DNA of 64,000 bases, taken from the NCBI RefSeq assembly GCF_003259935.1, contig NZ_QLMH01000001.1, positions 284,004 through 348,003 of the forward strand, given 5' to 3'. The position numbers and the translations under genes are program-made. Positions 1-8,301 of this stretch are shown here, piece after piece (position 1 is the first letter of the stretch; every line of letters begins with the position of its first letter). Source of the stretch: Paranoxybacillus vitaminiphilus. GTDB lineage: Bacteria > Bacillota > Bacilli > Bacillales > Anoxybacillaceae. The notes beneath the pieces are model-generated. The model had not been told where the DNA came from and ran no database searches. It saw only the letters and a list, made by a program, of their open reading frames with translations.

Positions 1-2
1 AT

Positions 3-71
3 GTGGTAAAACATGTTGACGTAAAAGAGAAACTCATCACCATCCATCCAATGGAAGGATTGCTTGAATAA
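3..71 (+). CDS. rimM: RimM C-terminal end (partial)
   Basis: The last 22 codons of a gene entering from the left edge, ending in a motif HPMEGLLE and a TAA stop. The C-terminus and its position directly before trmD fit RimM, the 16S rRNA processing factor that binds the 30S head and protein S19. The stop codon shares its last base with the trmD ATG (TAATG at 69-73), so the two are probably translationally coupled. The identification rests on a short tail plus synteny. Confidence 0.75.
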   Translation: MVKHVDVKEKLITIHPMEGLLE

Positions 72-808
72 TGAGAATCGACATATTGACGTTATTTCCG
101 AATATGTTTTCCGGTGTGTTTAGTGAATCGATTTTAAAAAAGGCACAGGAGAAGCAGGCGGTTTCTTTAAATGTCATTAATTTTCGCGAGTTTGCTGATA
201 ACAAGCATAAAACGGTGGACGATTATCCATATGGCGGCGGTGCCGGCATGGTGTTAAAGCCGGAACCGATTTTTGCTGCCGTTGAACATATAACAAAAAA
301 CAGTTCCACTCAGCCGCGAATTATTTTGCTATGTCCTCAAGGGGAACGGTATACGCAAAAAAAGGCGGAAGAGCTTGCCAAAGAGGAGCACTTAATATTC
401 ATTTGCGGTCATTATGAAGGATATGATGAACGTATACGTGAACATTTAGTGACAGATGAAATTTCGATTGGCGATTACATCCTTACTGGCGGCGAGCTTG
501 GGGCGATGGTCATTGTCGATAGCGTTGTCCGCTTATTGCCCGGTGTGTTAGGAAATGAAGATTCACCTGTACAAGACTCATATAGTTGCGGGCTGTTGGA
601 ACACCCTCATTATACACGTCCGGCCGATTTTCGCGGCATGAAAGTACCGGAAGTGCTTCTTTCCGGCAATCATCAGCTCATCGCGGAATGGCGCGAGAAG
701 GAATCGTTGCGCCGCACTTATTTGCGCAGGCCTGATTTGCTTGCACAATATCCATTAACAGAAAAACAAAAAAAGTGGCTTGAGGAATTTGAAAAAAACA
801 AACGGTAA
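71..808 (+). CDS. trmD: tRNA (guanine-N1)-methyltransferase TrmD
   Basis: Methylates G37 of tRNAs that read CNN codons, using S-adenosylmethionine, and so prevents +1 frameshifting. At 245 residues it has the normal family length. Visible landmarks are the YPYGGGAGM loop (residues 53-60), [10 protein letters not shown] (about 113-122), the trefoil-knot SAM-binding segment [11 protein letters not shown] (about 136-145) and the proposed catalytic Asp169 in SPVQDSYS. The start is fixed by the TAATG junction with rimM. It sits in the conserved rimM-trmD-rplS cluster. Confidence 0.97.
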   Translation: MRIDILTLFPNMFSGVFSESILKKAQEKQAVSLNVINFREFADNKHKTVDDYPYGGGAGMVLKPEPIFAAVEHITKNSSTQPRIILLCPQGERYTQKKAEELAKEEHLIFICGHYEGYDERIREHLVTDEISIGDYILTGGELGAMVIVDSVVRLLPGVLGNEDSPVQDSYSCGLLEHPHYTRPADFRGMKVPEVLLSGNHQLIAEWREKESLRRTYLRRPDLLAQYPLTEKQKKWLEEFEKNKR

Positions 809-811
809 CTA

Positions 812-843
812 TTGCATACGATACAACTTTATGTTAGTATAAT
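812..843 (+). promoter_or_regulatory. Possible promoter of rplS
   Basis: TTGCAT at 812-817 resembles a -35 box. TAGTAT (835-840, spacing 17) or TATAAT (838-843, spacing 20) could serve as the -10. The -35 is imperfect. The position in the trmD-rplS gap, just ahead of a structured leader, favours a real sigma-A promoter. Confidence 0.35.
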
Positions 844-850
844 CGTTGTG

Positions 851-912
851 ACTTAGGTCGCTGATCTAAGTTTTGAAAACGATGTTCCGCTGCAATGATG
901 AAAAAGCATTGT
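851..912 (+). promoter_or_regulatory. Structured leader of rplS (L19-leader-like)
   Basis: The 135-nt gap before rplS can fold. ACTTAGGTC (851-859) pairs with GATCTAAGT (863-871) across a three-base loop. CAATG (893-897) can pair with CATTG (908-912). Bacilli are known to carry an L19 leader upstream of rplS that is thought to mediate autoregulation. Position and hairpin layout fit that family, but I could not test the covariance model. Confidence 0.5.
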
Positions 913-943
913 CATGAGCATCTGTTGGAAGGAGTTGAATACG

Positions 944-1288
944 ATGCATCATTTAATTCAAGAAATTACGAAAGAGCAGTTAAGAACAGACTTACCTGAC
1001 TTCCGCCCTGGCGACACGGTTCGCGTACATGTAAAAGTTGTTGAAGGAAACCGTGAGCGCATTCAGGTGTTTGAAGGAATCGTCATTAAGCGTCGTGGTG
1101 CTGGAATTAGCGAAACATTTACAGTTCGTAAAGTGTCTTACGGTGTAGGTGTTGAGCGTACATTCCCAGTGCATACGCCAAAAATTGCGAAGTTGGAAGT
1201 TGTTCGCCGCGGTAAAGTACGTCGTGCGAAACTTTACTATTTACGTCAACTTCGCGGTAAAGCTGCGCGTATTAAAGAAATTCGCTAA
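944..1288 (+). CDS. rplS: 50S ribosomal protein L19
   Basis: L19 sits at the 30S-50S interface. The protein (114 aa) carries the hallmark blocks [26 protein letters not shown] and the basic tail [13 protein letters not shown] start at ATG 944 because GGAAGGAG (927-934) lies at proper distance and the N-terminus [18 protein letters not shown] aligns with Bacillus L19. The upstream in-frame ATG at 914 would add ten residues foreign to the family. Confidence 0.97.
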   Translation: MHHLIQEITKEQLRTDLPDFRPGDTVRVHVKVVEGNRERIQVFEGIVIKRRGAGISETFTVRKVSYGVGVERTFPVHTPKIAKLEVVRRGKVRRAKLYYLRQLRGKAARIKEIR

Positions 1289-1290
1289 TT

Positions 1291-1413
1291 CAGGAAAAGC
1301 GGAGACGTCGCGGTTAGCTCTTGAAGCCAAATGTTCTTCACCCGCAGAAGTGCTCGACACTTCGAGGGAGGGGACTGGTTTGGCATAAAGAGCTAGGCGT
1401 CGGAGCTAGACAA
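1291..1413 (+). repeat. Nested inverted-repeat element after rplS
   Basis: A compact non-coding element with four nested stems on one axis: 1304-1309 with 1396-1401, 1315-1322 with 1388-1395 (eight perfect pairs), 1326-1331 with 1379-1384, and 1347-1352 with 1358-1363 around a CTCGA loop. It opens with GGAAAAGCGGAG and closes with GGAGCTAGACAA. I recall similar borders on dispersed intergenic repeats in Bacillaceae genomes, but that is memory and not a search. No second copy was seen in the window. The in-frame ORF overlapping it (1149-1388) shows no protein character. Confidence 0.6.
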
Positions 1414-1460
1414 TTAAGAAAAACGTTAAAAGTTTTGTTGATCTAAAGTCTTATAGACCG

Positions 1461-1496
1461 AAAAGAAGGAGCTTGTTTATCAAGCTCCTTCTTTTC
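1461..1496 (+). terminator. Rho-independent terminator after rplS
   Basis: A perfect 15-bp stem (1461-1475 with 1481-1495) around TTTAT. The right arm ends in CTTCTTTTCT, supplying a partial U tract. The arms begin AAAA and end TTTT, so it could work in both directions. It ends the trmD-rplS unit before lepB. Confidence 0.85.
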
Positions 1497-1590
1497 TACG
1501 CACATACAAGTACAATATTTCATTTAGGACTTGATCCATAATTATGATAATATAAAATTACGTACATTAACGAAATTAGGTGGGAGCAGG
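1497..1590. other. AT-rich leader before lepB
   Basis: Together with the nested-stem element and the terminator this completes a gene-free stretch of about 300 bases. It holds an AT-rich run (1541-1560) that could supply a -10 region for lepB and the Shine-Dalgarno GGTGGGAG just before 1591. No -35/-10 pair with good spacing is convincing. Confidence 0.4.
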
Positions 1591-2142
1591 ATGACGAAGA
1601 AAAAAAATGAAGCTTGGGAGTGGCTAAAAGCGATTGTAATTGCTGTTCTTCTTGCGGGAGGGATTCGCTATTTTGTTTTCGCTCCAATCATTGTCGACGG
1701 GCTTTCGATGATGCCGACTCTGCATGATCATGATCGAATGATTGTTAACAAACTATCTTATAAGATTGGGGATCCAAAGCGTTTTGATATTATTGTTTTT
1801 CATGCGGAAGAGGGGAAAGATTATATCAAACGGGTCATCGGTTTGCCGGGGGACCGGATTGAGTATAAAAATGATACTTTATACGTTAATGGCAAAGCAT
1901 ATAAAGAGCCGTATTTAGACAAATATAAGAAACAAGTGATTGACGGTCCATTAACGGAGCCGTTTACGTTAGAGGAAATCACCGGCAAAGAAACGGTGCC
2001 GGAGGGCCATCTGTTTGTTATGGGGGATAACCGCCGCTTTAGCAAAGACAGCCGTCATATCGGATTTATTCCGATGGACAAGGTCGTAGGCAAAACGAAT
2101 ATTGTTTATTGGCCTCTTTCGGACATTCGTATTGTTCAATAG
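1591..2142 (+). CDS. lepB: Type I signal peptidase
   Basis: Membrane-anchored protease that removes signal peptides from exported preproteins. The 183-residue, single-anchor form is the Gram-positive SipS type. There is one N-terminal membrane segment (residues about 12-31), catalytic Ser39 in SMMPTL, catalytic Lys80 in YIKRVIGLPGD, and the MGDNR box near the C-terminus. ATG 1591 follows GGTGGGAG. An upstream in-frame ATG at 1531 adds 20 residues and has no ribosome site. B. subtilis lacks a signal peptidase gene at this locus, so its presence between rplS and rbgA is a lineage difference. Confidence 0.95.
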   Translation: MTKKKNEAWEWLKAIVIAVLLAGGIRYFVFAPIIVDGLSMMPTLHDHDRMIVNKLSYKIGDPKRFDIIVFHAEEGKDYIKRVIGLPGDRIEYKNDTLYVNGKAYKEPYLDKYKKQVIDGPLTEPFTLEEITGKETVPEGHLFVMGDNRRFSKDSRHIGFIPMDKVVGKTNIVYWPLSDIRIVQ

Positions 2143-2170
2143 AATATAGACAAGTAAGTAGGTGGCATTG

Positions 2171-3022
2171 ATGACGATTCAATGGTTTCCTGGCCATATG
2201 GCCAAAGCAAAACGCGAAGTTCAAGAAAAATTAAAGTTCATTGATATTGTTTTTGAACTTGTTGATGCGCGCATTCCGACGTCATCGAGAAACCCGATGA
2301 TTGATGAAATTCTTGTGAATAAGCCGCGGATTATGCTGTTAAATAAAGCTGATATGGCTGATGAAGAAATTACGCAGCAATGGATTGCCTTTTTTCAAAA
2401 GCGGCATATAAAAGCGTTAGCCATCGATTCGCAAGCGGGAACAGGGGTAAAACAAATTGTTGCTGCAGCGAAAGAAATGTTGAAGCCGAAATTTGAAAAA
2501 ATGGTGGCAAAAGGAATTAAAAATCCAAGGGCGATGCGTGCGTTAATTGTCGGTATTCCCAACGTCGGGAAGTCGACGTTAATTAACCGGCTAGCTGGAA
2601 AACATATTGCAAAAACAGGAGATAAGCCGGGAGTAACAAAGGCACAGCAATGGATTAAGGTAGGCAAAGAAATGGAGCTGTTGGATACTCCGGGGATTTT
2701 ATGGCCGAAATTTGAAGATGAAGAAGTTGGACTGAAGCTTGCGACAACGGGAGCAATTAAAGATACGATTTTAAATTTACAGGATGTTGCTGTCTATGCG
2801 TTAAACTTTTTAAAACAACATTACCCGGATCGGTTAAAGGAGCGCTATTCGCTTACTGAAATCCCCGAAGACATTGCGGCTCTTTTTGACGAAATCGGCA
2901 GACGTCGCGGCTGCTTAATGAGCGGCGGATTAGTCGATTACGACAAAGTAGCCGAGCTTGTATTGCGTGAAATACGCACAGAAAAGCTGGGACGGCTGAG
3001 CTTTGAAAAACCAAATGAATAG
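2171..3022 (+). CDS. rbgA: Ribosome biogenesis GTPase RbgA (YlqF)
   Basis: Circularly permuted GTPase needed for late 50S maturation. Motif order is the diagnostic permuted one: NKAD (G4, residues 58-61) comes before GIPNVGKST (G1, about 128-136) and DTPG (G3, 172-175). The C-terminal ANTAR-like region carries RGCLMSGG. I choose ATG 2171 (283 aa, N-terminus [14 protein letters not shown] as in Bacillus). The GTG at 2162 is inside the AGGTGG ribosome site. Confidence 0.96.
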   Translation: MTIQWFPGHMAKAKREVQEKLKFIDIVFELVDARIPTSSRNPMIDEILVNKPRIMLLNKADMADEEITQQWIAFFQKRHIKALAIDSQAGTGVKQIVAAAKEMLKPKFEKMVAKGIKNPRAMRALIVGIPNVGKSTLINRLAGKHIAKTGDKPGVTKAQQWIKVGKEMELLDTPGILWPKFEDEEVGLKLATTGAIKDTILNLQDVAVYALNFLKQHYPDRLKERYSLTEIPEDIAALFDEIGRRRGCLMSGGLVDYDKVAELVLREIRTEKLGRLSFEKPNE

Positions 3023-3034
3023 CGAAAAAGAGGA

Positions 3035-3064
3035 TGACCTATAAGTGTCTGACCTTACATGTCT
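3035..3064 (-). repeat. 30-bp intergenic motif, copy A
   Basis: Read on the minus strand this 30-mer begins AGACATGT and ends GGTCA. It matches 44179-44208 (plus strand) at 26 of 30 positions, and all four differences are A/G transitions. Both copies are intergenic, 41 kb apart and inverted. It looks like the decayed end or remnant of a dispersed element, identity unknown. It lies between rbgA and the terminator before rnhB. Confidence 0.55.
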
Positions 3065-3101
3065 ATAACCACATATCTGTTTGTTTACGTCATTGTATTG
3101 G

Positions 3102-3142
3102 GAGGCTGACACTTTGCTTTTAGGTCAGCCTCTTTATTTTTT
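3102..3142 (+). terminator. Terminator after rbgA
   Basis: GAGGCTGAC (3102-3110) pairs perfectly with GTCAGCCTC (3124-3132) around a 13-base loop, followed by TTTATTTTTT. It ends the lepB-rbgA transcript ahead of rnhB. Confidence 0.85.
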
Positions 3143-3194
3143 CGCGATGGTTGACGATATAAATAATATAAGAGAGGAAAGTGAGTCATTAAAA

Positions 3195-3977
3195 ATGGGA
3201 AAACAAACGGTGAAAGAGATTGAGCAAATATTAGCAGCGATTACTGACGAACAGGACCCTAGATTTCAACACATTTGTGCGGATGAACGAAAAAGCGTCC
3301 AAAAGCTTGTTGTGCGCTGGCATAAGCAAAAAGAACTTGAAGCCGCGCAAAAAGCACGATTTGAACAAATGTCACGCTATGAGCGGGAGCTGTATGAGCA
3401 AAACGTTCAATATATAGCAGGTGTTGATGAAGTGGGGAGGGGCCCGATTGCTGGTCCGGTTGTTGCCGCCGCCGTCATTTTGCCGAAACATGTCTATTTG
3501 CCGGGCTTAAACGATTCGAAGAAACTGTCAGAATCGAAACGTGAGGAGCTTTATACGCAAATTATGAATTGTGCTGTTTCAATCGGCATAGGAGTGGTTT
3601 CAGCTGCGGAAATTGATCAGCTCAATATTTATCAAGCAACAAAGAAAGCGATGGTGCAGGCTGTGCAACAATTAACACCACAACCTGATTACTTATTGAT
3701 TGATGCGATGGAACTGCCCGTTTCCTTCCCGCAGCTTTCAATCGTCAAAGGAGATGCCAATAGCATTTCCATTGCGGCAAGTTCGATCATTGCCAAGGTA
3801 ACACGCGATCGCTTTATGAAAGAACTAGGAAATCAATATCCCGAATATGGATTTGAAAAACATATGGGATATGGAACGAAAGAACATTTAGAAGCAATAC
3901 AAAAATACGGAATCATTTCTGAACATCGAAAATCATTTGCACCTGTCCGCGAAGCAATGCAAATACAAAAGGAGTAA
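3195..3977 (+). CDS. rnhB: Ribonuclease HII
   Basis: Cleaves RNA in RNA-DNA hybrids and at single ribonucleotides in DNA. The catalytic acids are visible: Asp78 and Glu79 in AGVDEVGRG, Asp170 in LLIDAM, and an Asp in KVTRDRFM. The protein is 260 residues with the N-terminal substrate-binding extension typical of Bacillus RNase HII. ATG 3195 follows GAGAGGAAAGTGAG and its N-terminus aligns with the family. The in-frame ATG at 3081 would read through the terminator at 3102-3142. Confidence 0.95.
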   Translation: MGKQTVKEIEQILAAITDEQDPRFQHICADERKSVQKLVVRWHKQKELEAAQKARFEQMSRYERELYEQNVQYIAGVDEVGRGPIAGPVVAAAVILPKHVYLPGLNDSKKLSESKREELYTQIMNCAVSIGIGVVSAAEIDQLNIYQATKKAMVQAVQQLTPQPDYLLIDAMELPVSFPQLSIVKGDANSISIAASSIIAKVTRDRFMKELGNQYPEYGFEKHMGYGTKEHLEAIQKYGIISEHRKSFAPVREAMQIQKE

Positions 3978-3985
3978 AGAGAGCT

Positions 3986-5713
3986 ATGCTTCAAAATATT
4001 CAATCATTATTGGCATTGGCGCACCATTCTTTTCAAGGAGCAAAAGAAGGTACGTTACGACACGAGCAAATTGTGTACGGAAAAGTAAATAAAATTTATC
4101 CAAATCATACAGCGGTTGTGCAAATCGGCAGACATAGCTTTGTTGCCAAACTGGAAACACCTCTTACGGTAAATGCACAATATTGGTTTCAAGTCTTGTA
4201 TGACAATCAAACGTTAACGCTAAAAGTATTAGAGCAATTCGAGCAGCCGCTGTTGGATAGTCAAAATAAAGAGGAATACGCCGCTGAACAATTGCTCAAA
4301 AAGTGGAGTCTGTCGGATGATGCCGGCCGCTTATTGCGCTTTTTGCTTAAGCAAAACCTTCCGATCATTAAAAAACATCTTCTTCAAGCAGCGCAATGGA
4401 TAGAGAAAACAGAATATACAGATGCTGCTTTGCAAGCAATCAAATTAATTTATGAAAACAACCTGCCATTTACAAAAGAAACATTTGAAGCGATGAAGTC
4501 GCTGGGAAATTCACAGCCGTTTTATAAGCAGTTAATTTATGTAAGAGACGTATTGGAAAGCTTACCGCAGCGGACAGAAACGGTTCAAAAGCTATTAGAG
4601 AAATTAAATATGCTGCTTGAGGGACAGGTAAAAGGCACGGCAAAACAATGGAATCTTTCGCTGCTGGCACATTGGCTGAACACGAAACAGACGGACGCAC
4701 AGCAAGCCTTTTCGCTTCTTCAAAAACTTGGTATTTTTCCGCAAGAAAGGACGGAGAAGGACATATTACAAACAGCCGGAAAACAGCTGTTTGAAGCGGA
4801 GCAGTCTTCTCCTGACAGCACGGGAGTAAAAAAACAATTAGCGGAAATCGTTGCCCGTCTGCAAACAGCGCTCCGCTTGGAAAACAACGAACAATATGAG
4901 CGGCAGTTTCGTTTTCTCTTGTCACTTTTGCAAACAGAAGAAATCAATGAAACAAAATTGATAGAGCAGTATAAATCATTGCTATTTGACAAACATTTAT
5001 CAAAAAGTGAGCGTCAGTTACTCGAAACCATCATTTTGAACGATATGGATGACTGGAATGGCAGCGTTGGAGACAGGCTTGCAAAAGAAATGAAACAAAT
5101 GATTCAATCGCTTGGATTGCAGTATGAGGCTGACTTACAATCTGCGGTCAAGGCCAAAACGATGAAAGACGCATCATTTGACGAGTTAAAGCCGCTGTTG
5201 TTAAAGGTACTGCAAGAGTTTTCTTCTCATTCTGTCGTCAAGGAGGCCGTTGAACCGGTCATCCATCGCCTGACAGCCCAGCAGTTGCTCAGCCAGGAAC
5301 AAGGACCGATTCAACATATCTTTTTGCAGCTTCCTTTGCGATTAGGGGAACAGCTAACAGATGTGACCGTGCAATGGCACGGGAAGAAGCAGGAAAACGG
5401 TCAAATTGATCCAAACTATTGCCGTATCCTCTTTTATTTACAGCTGCCGTTTTTAAAAGAAACCATTATTGACGTTCATATTCAAAAGCGTGTCGTAAAC
5501 ATTTCGATAATGACAGAAGTAACGGGATTGGAGCCCATCATCGCTTCGATGCAGCCAATGCTAAAAGAAAATTTTGAAAAACTTCGCTATAAACTATCGG
5601 CCGTAAAGGTTGTTCAACCGGTGAAACAACATCAACGTGATGATTCACTTCTTCGCTTTTCGGCTGTACAATTGACACAAGGAACATATTCAGGGGTGGA
5701 TTATCGCATATGA
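3986..5713 (+). CDS. ylqG: YlqG-like protein, possible FliK-type factor
   Basis: A 575-residue soluble, helix-rich protein with no signal peptide, in the position of B. subtilis ylqG. Function is not established. Near the C-terminus (about residues 440-515) alternating strands such as IFLQLPLRLGEQL, RILFYLQLPFL and KRVVNISIMTE resemble the layout of the FliK C-terminal hook domain. I infer a distant relationship only. Its stop overlaps the next ATG (ATGA at 5710-5713), and that next gene encodes an FlhB C-domain-like protein, so the two probably act together. Confidence 0.75.
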   Translation: MLQNIQSLLALAHHSFQGAKEGTLRHEQIVYGKVNKIYPNHTAVVQIGRHSFVAKLETPLTVNAQYWFQVLYDNQTLTLKVLEQFEQPLLDSQNKEEYAAEQLLKKWSLSDDAGRLLRFLLKQNLPIIKKHLLQAAQWIEKTEYTDAALQAIKLIYENNLPFTKETFEAMKSLGNSQPFYKQLIYVRDVLESLPQRTETVQKLLEKLNMLLEGQVKGTAKQWNLSLLAHWLNTKQTDAQQAFSLLQKLGIFPQERTEKDILQTAGKQLFEAEQSSPDSTGVKKQLAEIVARLQTALRLENNEQYERQFRFLLSLLQTEEINETKLIEQYKSLLFDKHLSKSERQLLETIILNDMDDWNGSVGDRLAKEMKQMIQSLGLQYEADLQSAVKAKTMKDASFDELKPLLLKVLQEFSSHSVVKEAVEPVIHRLTAQQLLSQEQGPIQHIFLQLPLRLGEQLTDVTVQWHGKKQENGQIDPNYCRILFYLQLPFLKETIIDVHIQKRVVNISIMTEVTGLEPIIASMQPMLKENFEKLRYKLSAVKVVQPVKQHQRDDSLLRFSAVQLTQGTYSGVDYRI

Positions 5714-5991
5714 ATGAAAAGCAAAAAATAAAGCAAGCGATCGCCTTGACATATCGTCCTGACCGAGATGAAGCTCCTGTTGTTACAGCGAAAGGAAAAG
5801 GATATGTTGCTGAAAAAATTATCGAAACGGCAAAAGAGCATCAAGTGCCTATACACGAAGATGCATCGCTTGTAGAAATGTTAAGCCAGCTGCAGATTAA
5901 TGAAACGATACCAGAAGAATTATATCAAGTTGTAGCGGAAATTTTCGCGTTTGTTTATCGTGTCGAAAGGCGGTTAGCGGAAGAAGAATAA
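5710..5991 (+). CDS. ylqH: FlhB C-domain-like protein (FlhX/YlqH type)
   Basis: A 93-residue stand-alone homologue of the cytoplasmic domain of FlhB, the export substrate-specificity switch. It aligns along its length with residues about 275-360 of the true FlhB in this window (33534-34616), sharing DEAPVVTAKGKGYVAEKI, AKEH, IPEELYQVVAEIFAFVYR. It starts after the NPTH self-cleavage site and so cannot self-cleave. It overlaps ylqG by four bases. In other bacteria such FlhX proteins can replace the cleaved FlhB C-fragment; the role here is inferred. Confidence 0.85.
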   Translation: MNEKQKIKQAIALTYRPDRDEAPVVTAKGKGYVAEKIIETAKEHQVPIHEDASLVEMLSQLQINETIPEELYQVVAEIFAFVYRVERRLAEEE

Positions 5992-6007
5992 TAAAATTTT
6001 GTAAAAT

Positions 6008-6032
6008 TAAGAGCGTTGCCTCTTATTTTTTT
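6008..6032 (+). terminator. Terminator after ylqH
   Basis: TAAGAG (6008-6013) pairs with CTCTTA (6020-6025) around CGTTGC, followed by seven T residues. A short stem, but the U tract and position between ylqH and the sucC promoter are right. Confidence 0.65.
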
Positions 6033-6070
6033 ATTGAGTTGCAGGATTTTTGAATTTTGTGTCAAAAAGG

Positions 6071-6098
6071 TAGACAATGTGTAAAGTGACATTATACA
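6071..6098 (+). promoter_or_regulatory. Likely sigma-A promoter of sucCD
   Basis: TAGACA (6071-6076) and TATACA (6093-6098) are separated by 16 bases, which is acceptable for sigma-A. It follows the ylqH terminator and precedes sucC by about 45 bases, with a cre-like site directly downstream. Confidence 0.5.
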
Positions 6099-6099
6099 A

Positions 6100-6113
6100 T
6101 GAAAGCGCTAGTA
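6100..6113 (+). promoter_or_regulatory. cre-like CcpA operator at sucC
   Basis: TGAAAGCGCTAGTA matches the Bacillus cre consensus TGWAARCGYTWNCW at 13 of 14 positions. It lies just downstream of the likely -10 box, around the transcription start, where CcpA would block initiation. This fits known glucose repression of TCA-cycle genes in Bacillus; regulation here is inferred. Confidence 0.6.
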
Positions 6114-6143
6114 TTTTTATTTTTATACATAGGAGGATGGGAT

Positions 6144-7304
6144 ATGAATATTCATGAGTATCAAGGCAAAGAGATCCTCAGAAGCTATGGGGTTGCAGTG
6201 CCAAACGGCCGCGTTGCATTTACCGTTGAAGAAGCAGTGGAAGCGGCAAAAGAGCTGGGAAGCAAAGTTTGTGTTGTAAAGGCGCAAATTCATGCCGGTG
6301 GACGCGGAAAAGCCGGAGGGGTAAAAGTAGCGAAAAGTTTAGATGAAGTTCGTACATATGCAAGCGAATTGTTAGGCAAAGTGCTTGTTACTCACCAAAC
6401 AGGACCTGAAGGAAAAGAAGTAAAGCGCCTTCTTATCGAGGAAGGATGCGATATTAAGAAAGAGTATTATATTGGATTAGTAGTCGATCGCGCGACTTCC
6501 CGCGTTGTTTTAATGGGTTCTGAAGAAGGCGGAACAGAAATTGAGGAAGTAGCGGCGAAAACACCAGAGAAAATTTTTAAAGAATACATCGACCCTGCTG
6601 TCGGCTTACAGGCGTTCCAAGCTCGCCGTATGGCGTTTAACATCAATATTCCAAAAGAATTAGTGAATCAAGCAGTTAAATTTATGATGGGGCTTTATCA
6701 AGTTTTTGTAGAAAAAGACTGCTCCATTGCGGAAATTAACCCGCTTGTTGTAACAGGAGACGGCAAAGTCATGGCGCTTGATGCGAAATTAAATTTTGAC
6801 TCTAATGCGTTATACCGTCATAAAGACATTTTAGAATACCGTGATTTAGATGAAGAAGATCCAAAAGAAATTGAAGCATCTAAATATGACTTAAACTACA
6901 TCGCCCTTGATGGAAATATCGGCTGCATGGTCAACGGTGCCGGTCTTGCGATGGCGACGATGGATATTATCAAATATTACGGTGGAGAGCCGGCAAACTT
7001 CTTGGATGTCGGCGGAGGTGCAACGACAGAAAAAGTAACAGAAGCATTCAAAATCATTCTTTCTGATCCGAAAGTAAAAGGCATTTTTGTTAATATTTTC
7101 GGCGGCATCATGAAGTGTGATGTGATTGCCAACGGTATCGTTGAAGCGACAAAACAAGTTGGTTTAGAACTTCCGCTTGTTGTTCGTTTGGAAGGAACGA
7201 ACGTTGAATTAGGTAAGAAAATTTTAGAAGAGTCTGGACTAAATATTACGGCTGCTGAGTCAATGGCTGACGGCGCACAAAAAATCGTGGAATTAGTAGG
7301 ATAA
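6144..7304 (+). CDS. sucC: Succinyl-CoA synthetase beta subunit
   Basis: With SucD it interconverts succinyl-CoA and succinate with nucleotide phosphorylation, a TCA-cycle step. The 386-residue protein opens with an ATP-grasp domain ([12 protein letters not shown], then [14 protein letters not shown]) and ends with the CoA-ligase domain including [13 protein letters not shown] and [15 protein letters not shown] 6144 follows AGGAGGATGG. The in-frame ATG at 6099 lies over the cre-like site and is rejected. sucD follows 17 bases downstream. Confidence 0.97.
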   Translation: MNIHEYQGKEILRSYGVAVPNGRVAFTVEEAVEAAKELGSKVCVVKAQIHAGGRGKAGGVKVAKSLDEVRTYASELLGKVLVTHQTGPEGKEVKRLLIEEGCDIKKEYYIGLVVDRATSRVVLMGSEEGGTEIEEVAAKTPEKIFKEYIDPAVGLQAFQARRMAFNINIPKELVNQAVKFMMGLYQVFVEKDCSIAEINPLVVTGDGKVMALDAKLNFDSNALYRHKDILEYRDLDEEDPKEIEASKYDLNYIALDGNIGCMVNGAGLAMATMDIIKYYGGEPANFLDVGGGATTEKVTEAFKIILSDPKVKGIFVNIFGGIMKCDVIANGIVEATKQVGLELPLVVRLEGTNVELGKKILEESGLNITAAESMADGAQKIVELVG

Positions 7305-7321
7305 GAAGGCGGGGGAGAAAT

Positions 7322-8224
7322 ATGAGCGTTTTTGTTAATAAGGATACAAAAGTAATTGTACAAGGAATTACAGGTTCTCAAGGGTTATTCCATACAAAGC
7401 AAATGTTAGAATACGGAACGAAAATCGTTGGCGGCGTGACGCCAGGAAAAGGCGGCACAGAAGTGGAAGGTGTTCCTGTATTTGATACAGTTTCCGAAGC
7501 GGTAGAGAAAACAGGAGCAAACGCATCCGTTATTTACGTTCCTCCTGCATTTGCTGCTGATGCGATTATGGAAGCAGTCGATGCGGAATTAGATCTTGTC
7601 GTTTGCATTACAGAAGGCATTCCTGTGCTTGATATGGTCAAAGTAAAACGTTACATGGAAGGCAAGAAAACGCGTTTAATCGGACCAAACTGCCCGGGTG
7701 TTATTACGCCTGAGGAATGTAAAATCGGCATTATGCCTGGTTACATTCATAAAAAAGGTCACGTTGGTATCGTGTCCCGCTCTGGTACATTAACATATGA
7801 GGCTGTTCATCAGTTAACACAAGCAGGTATCGGTCAATCAACAGCGGTTGGCATCGGCGGTGACCCTGTGAACGGAACAAACTTTATCGATGTATTAAAA
7901 GCGTTTAATGAAGACGAAGAAACATACGCTGTTATCATGATTGGCGAAATCGGCGGTACTGCTGAAGAAGAAGCAGCTGAATGGGTAAAAGCGAACATGA
8001 AAAAACCTGTTGTCGGCTTCATTGGCGGTCAAACAGCGCCTCCAGGAAAACGGATGGGACATGCTGGTGCGATCATTTCCGGCGGTAAAGGAACAGCAGC
8101 GGAAAAAATTAAGAAAATGAACGAGTGCGGCATTAAAGTAGCGGAAACACCAGCTGTAATCGGCGAAACGTTAATTTCTGTTCTTAAAGAACAAGGTCTT
8201 TACGAAAAATGTAAAACTCATTAA
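7322..8224 (+). CDS. sucD: Succinyl-CoA synthetase alpha subunit
   Basis: Carries the CoA-binding fold and the histidine that is transiently phosphorylated, His247 in [13 protein letters not shown]. Other marks are [11 protein letters not shown] (residues 11-21), GPNCPGVI (about 121-128) and GIGGDPVNG (177-185). At 300 residues it has normal length. It shares an operon with sucC and is followed by a strong terminator. Confidence 0.97.
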   Translation: MSVFVNKDTKVIVQGITGSQGLFHTKQMLEYGTKIVGGVTPGKGGTEVEGVPVFDTVSEAVEKTGANASVIYVPPAFAADAIMEAVDAELDLVVCITEGIPVLDMVKVKRYMEGKKTRLIGPNCPGVITPEECKIGIMPGYIHKKGHVGIVSRSGTLTYEAVHQLTQAGIGQSTAVGIGGDPVNGTNFIDVLKAFNEDEETYAVIMIGEIGGTAEEEAAEWVKANMKKPVVGFIGGQTAPPGKRMGHAGAIISGGKGTAAEKIKKMNECGIKVAETPAVIGETLISVLKEQGLYEKCKTH

Positions 8225-8233
8225 TGTCAAAAG

Positions 8234-8277
8234 TCCCACATGGAGCGTATTTTCGTTTCCATGTGGGATTATTTTCT
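8234..8277 (+). terminator. Terminator after sucD
   Basis: TCCCACATGGA (8234-8244) pairs perfectly with TCCATGTGGGA (8258-8268), followed by TTATTTTCTT. It ends the sucCD transcript. Confidence 0.85.
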
Positions 8278-8301
8278 TAGGAATAGAGAAAGGAGAATTC
8301 G

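Noticed and set aside
1149-1388. ORF overlapping rplS end and the nested-stem element
   Set aside because: Lies out of frame with rplS over its first part and in non-coding stem sequence over the rest, with no ribosome site. It has no protein-like composition.
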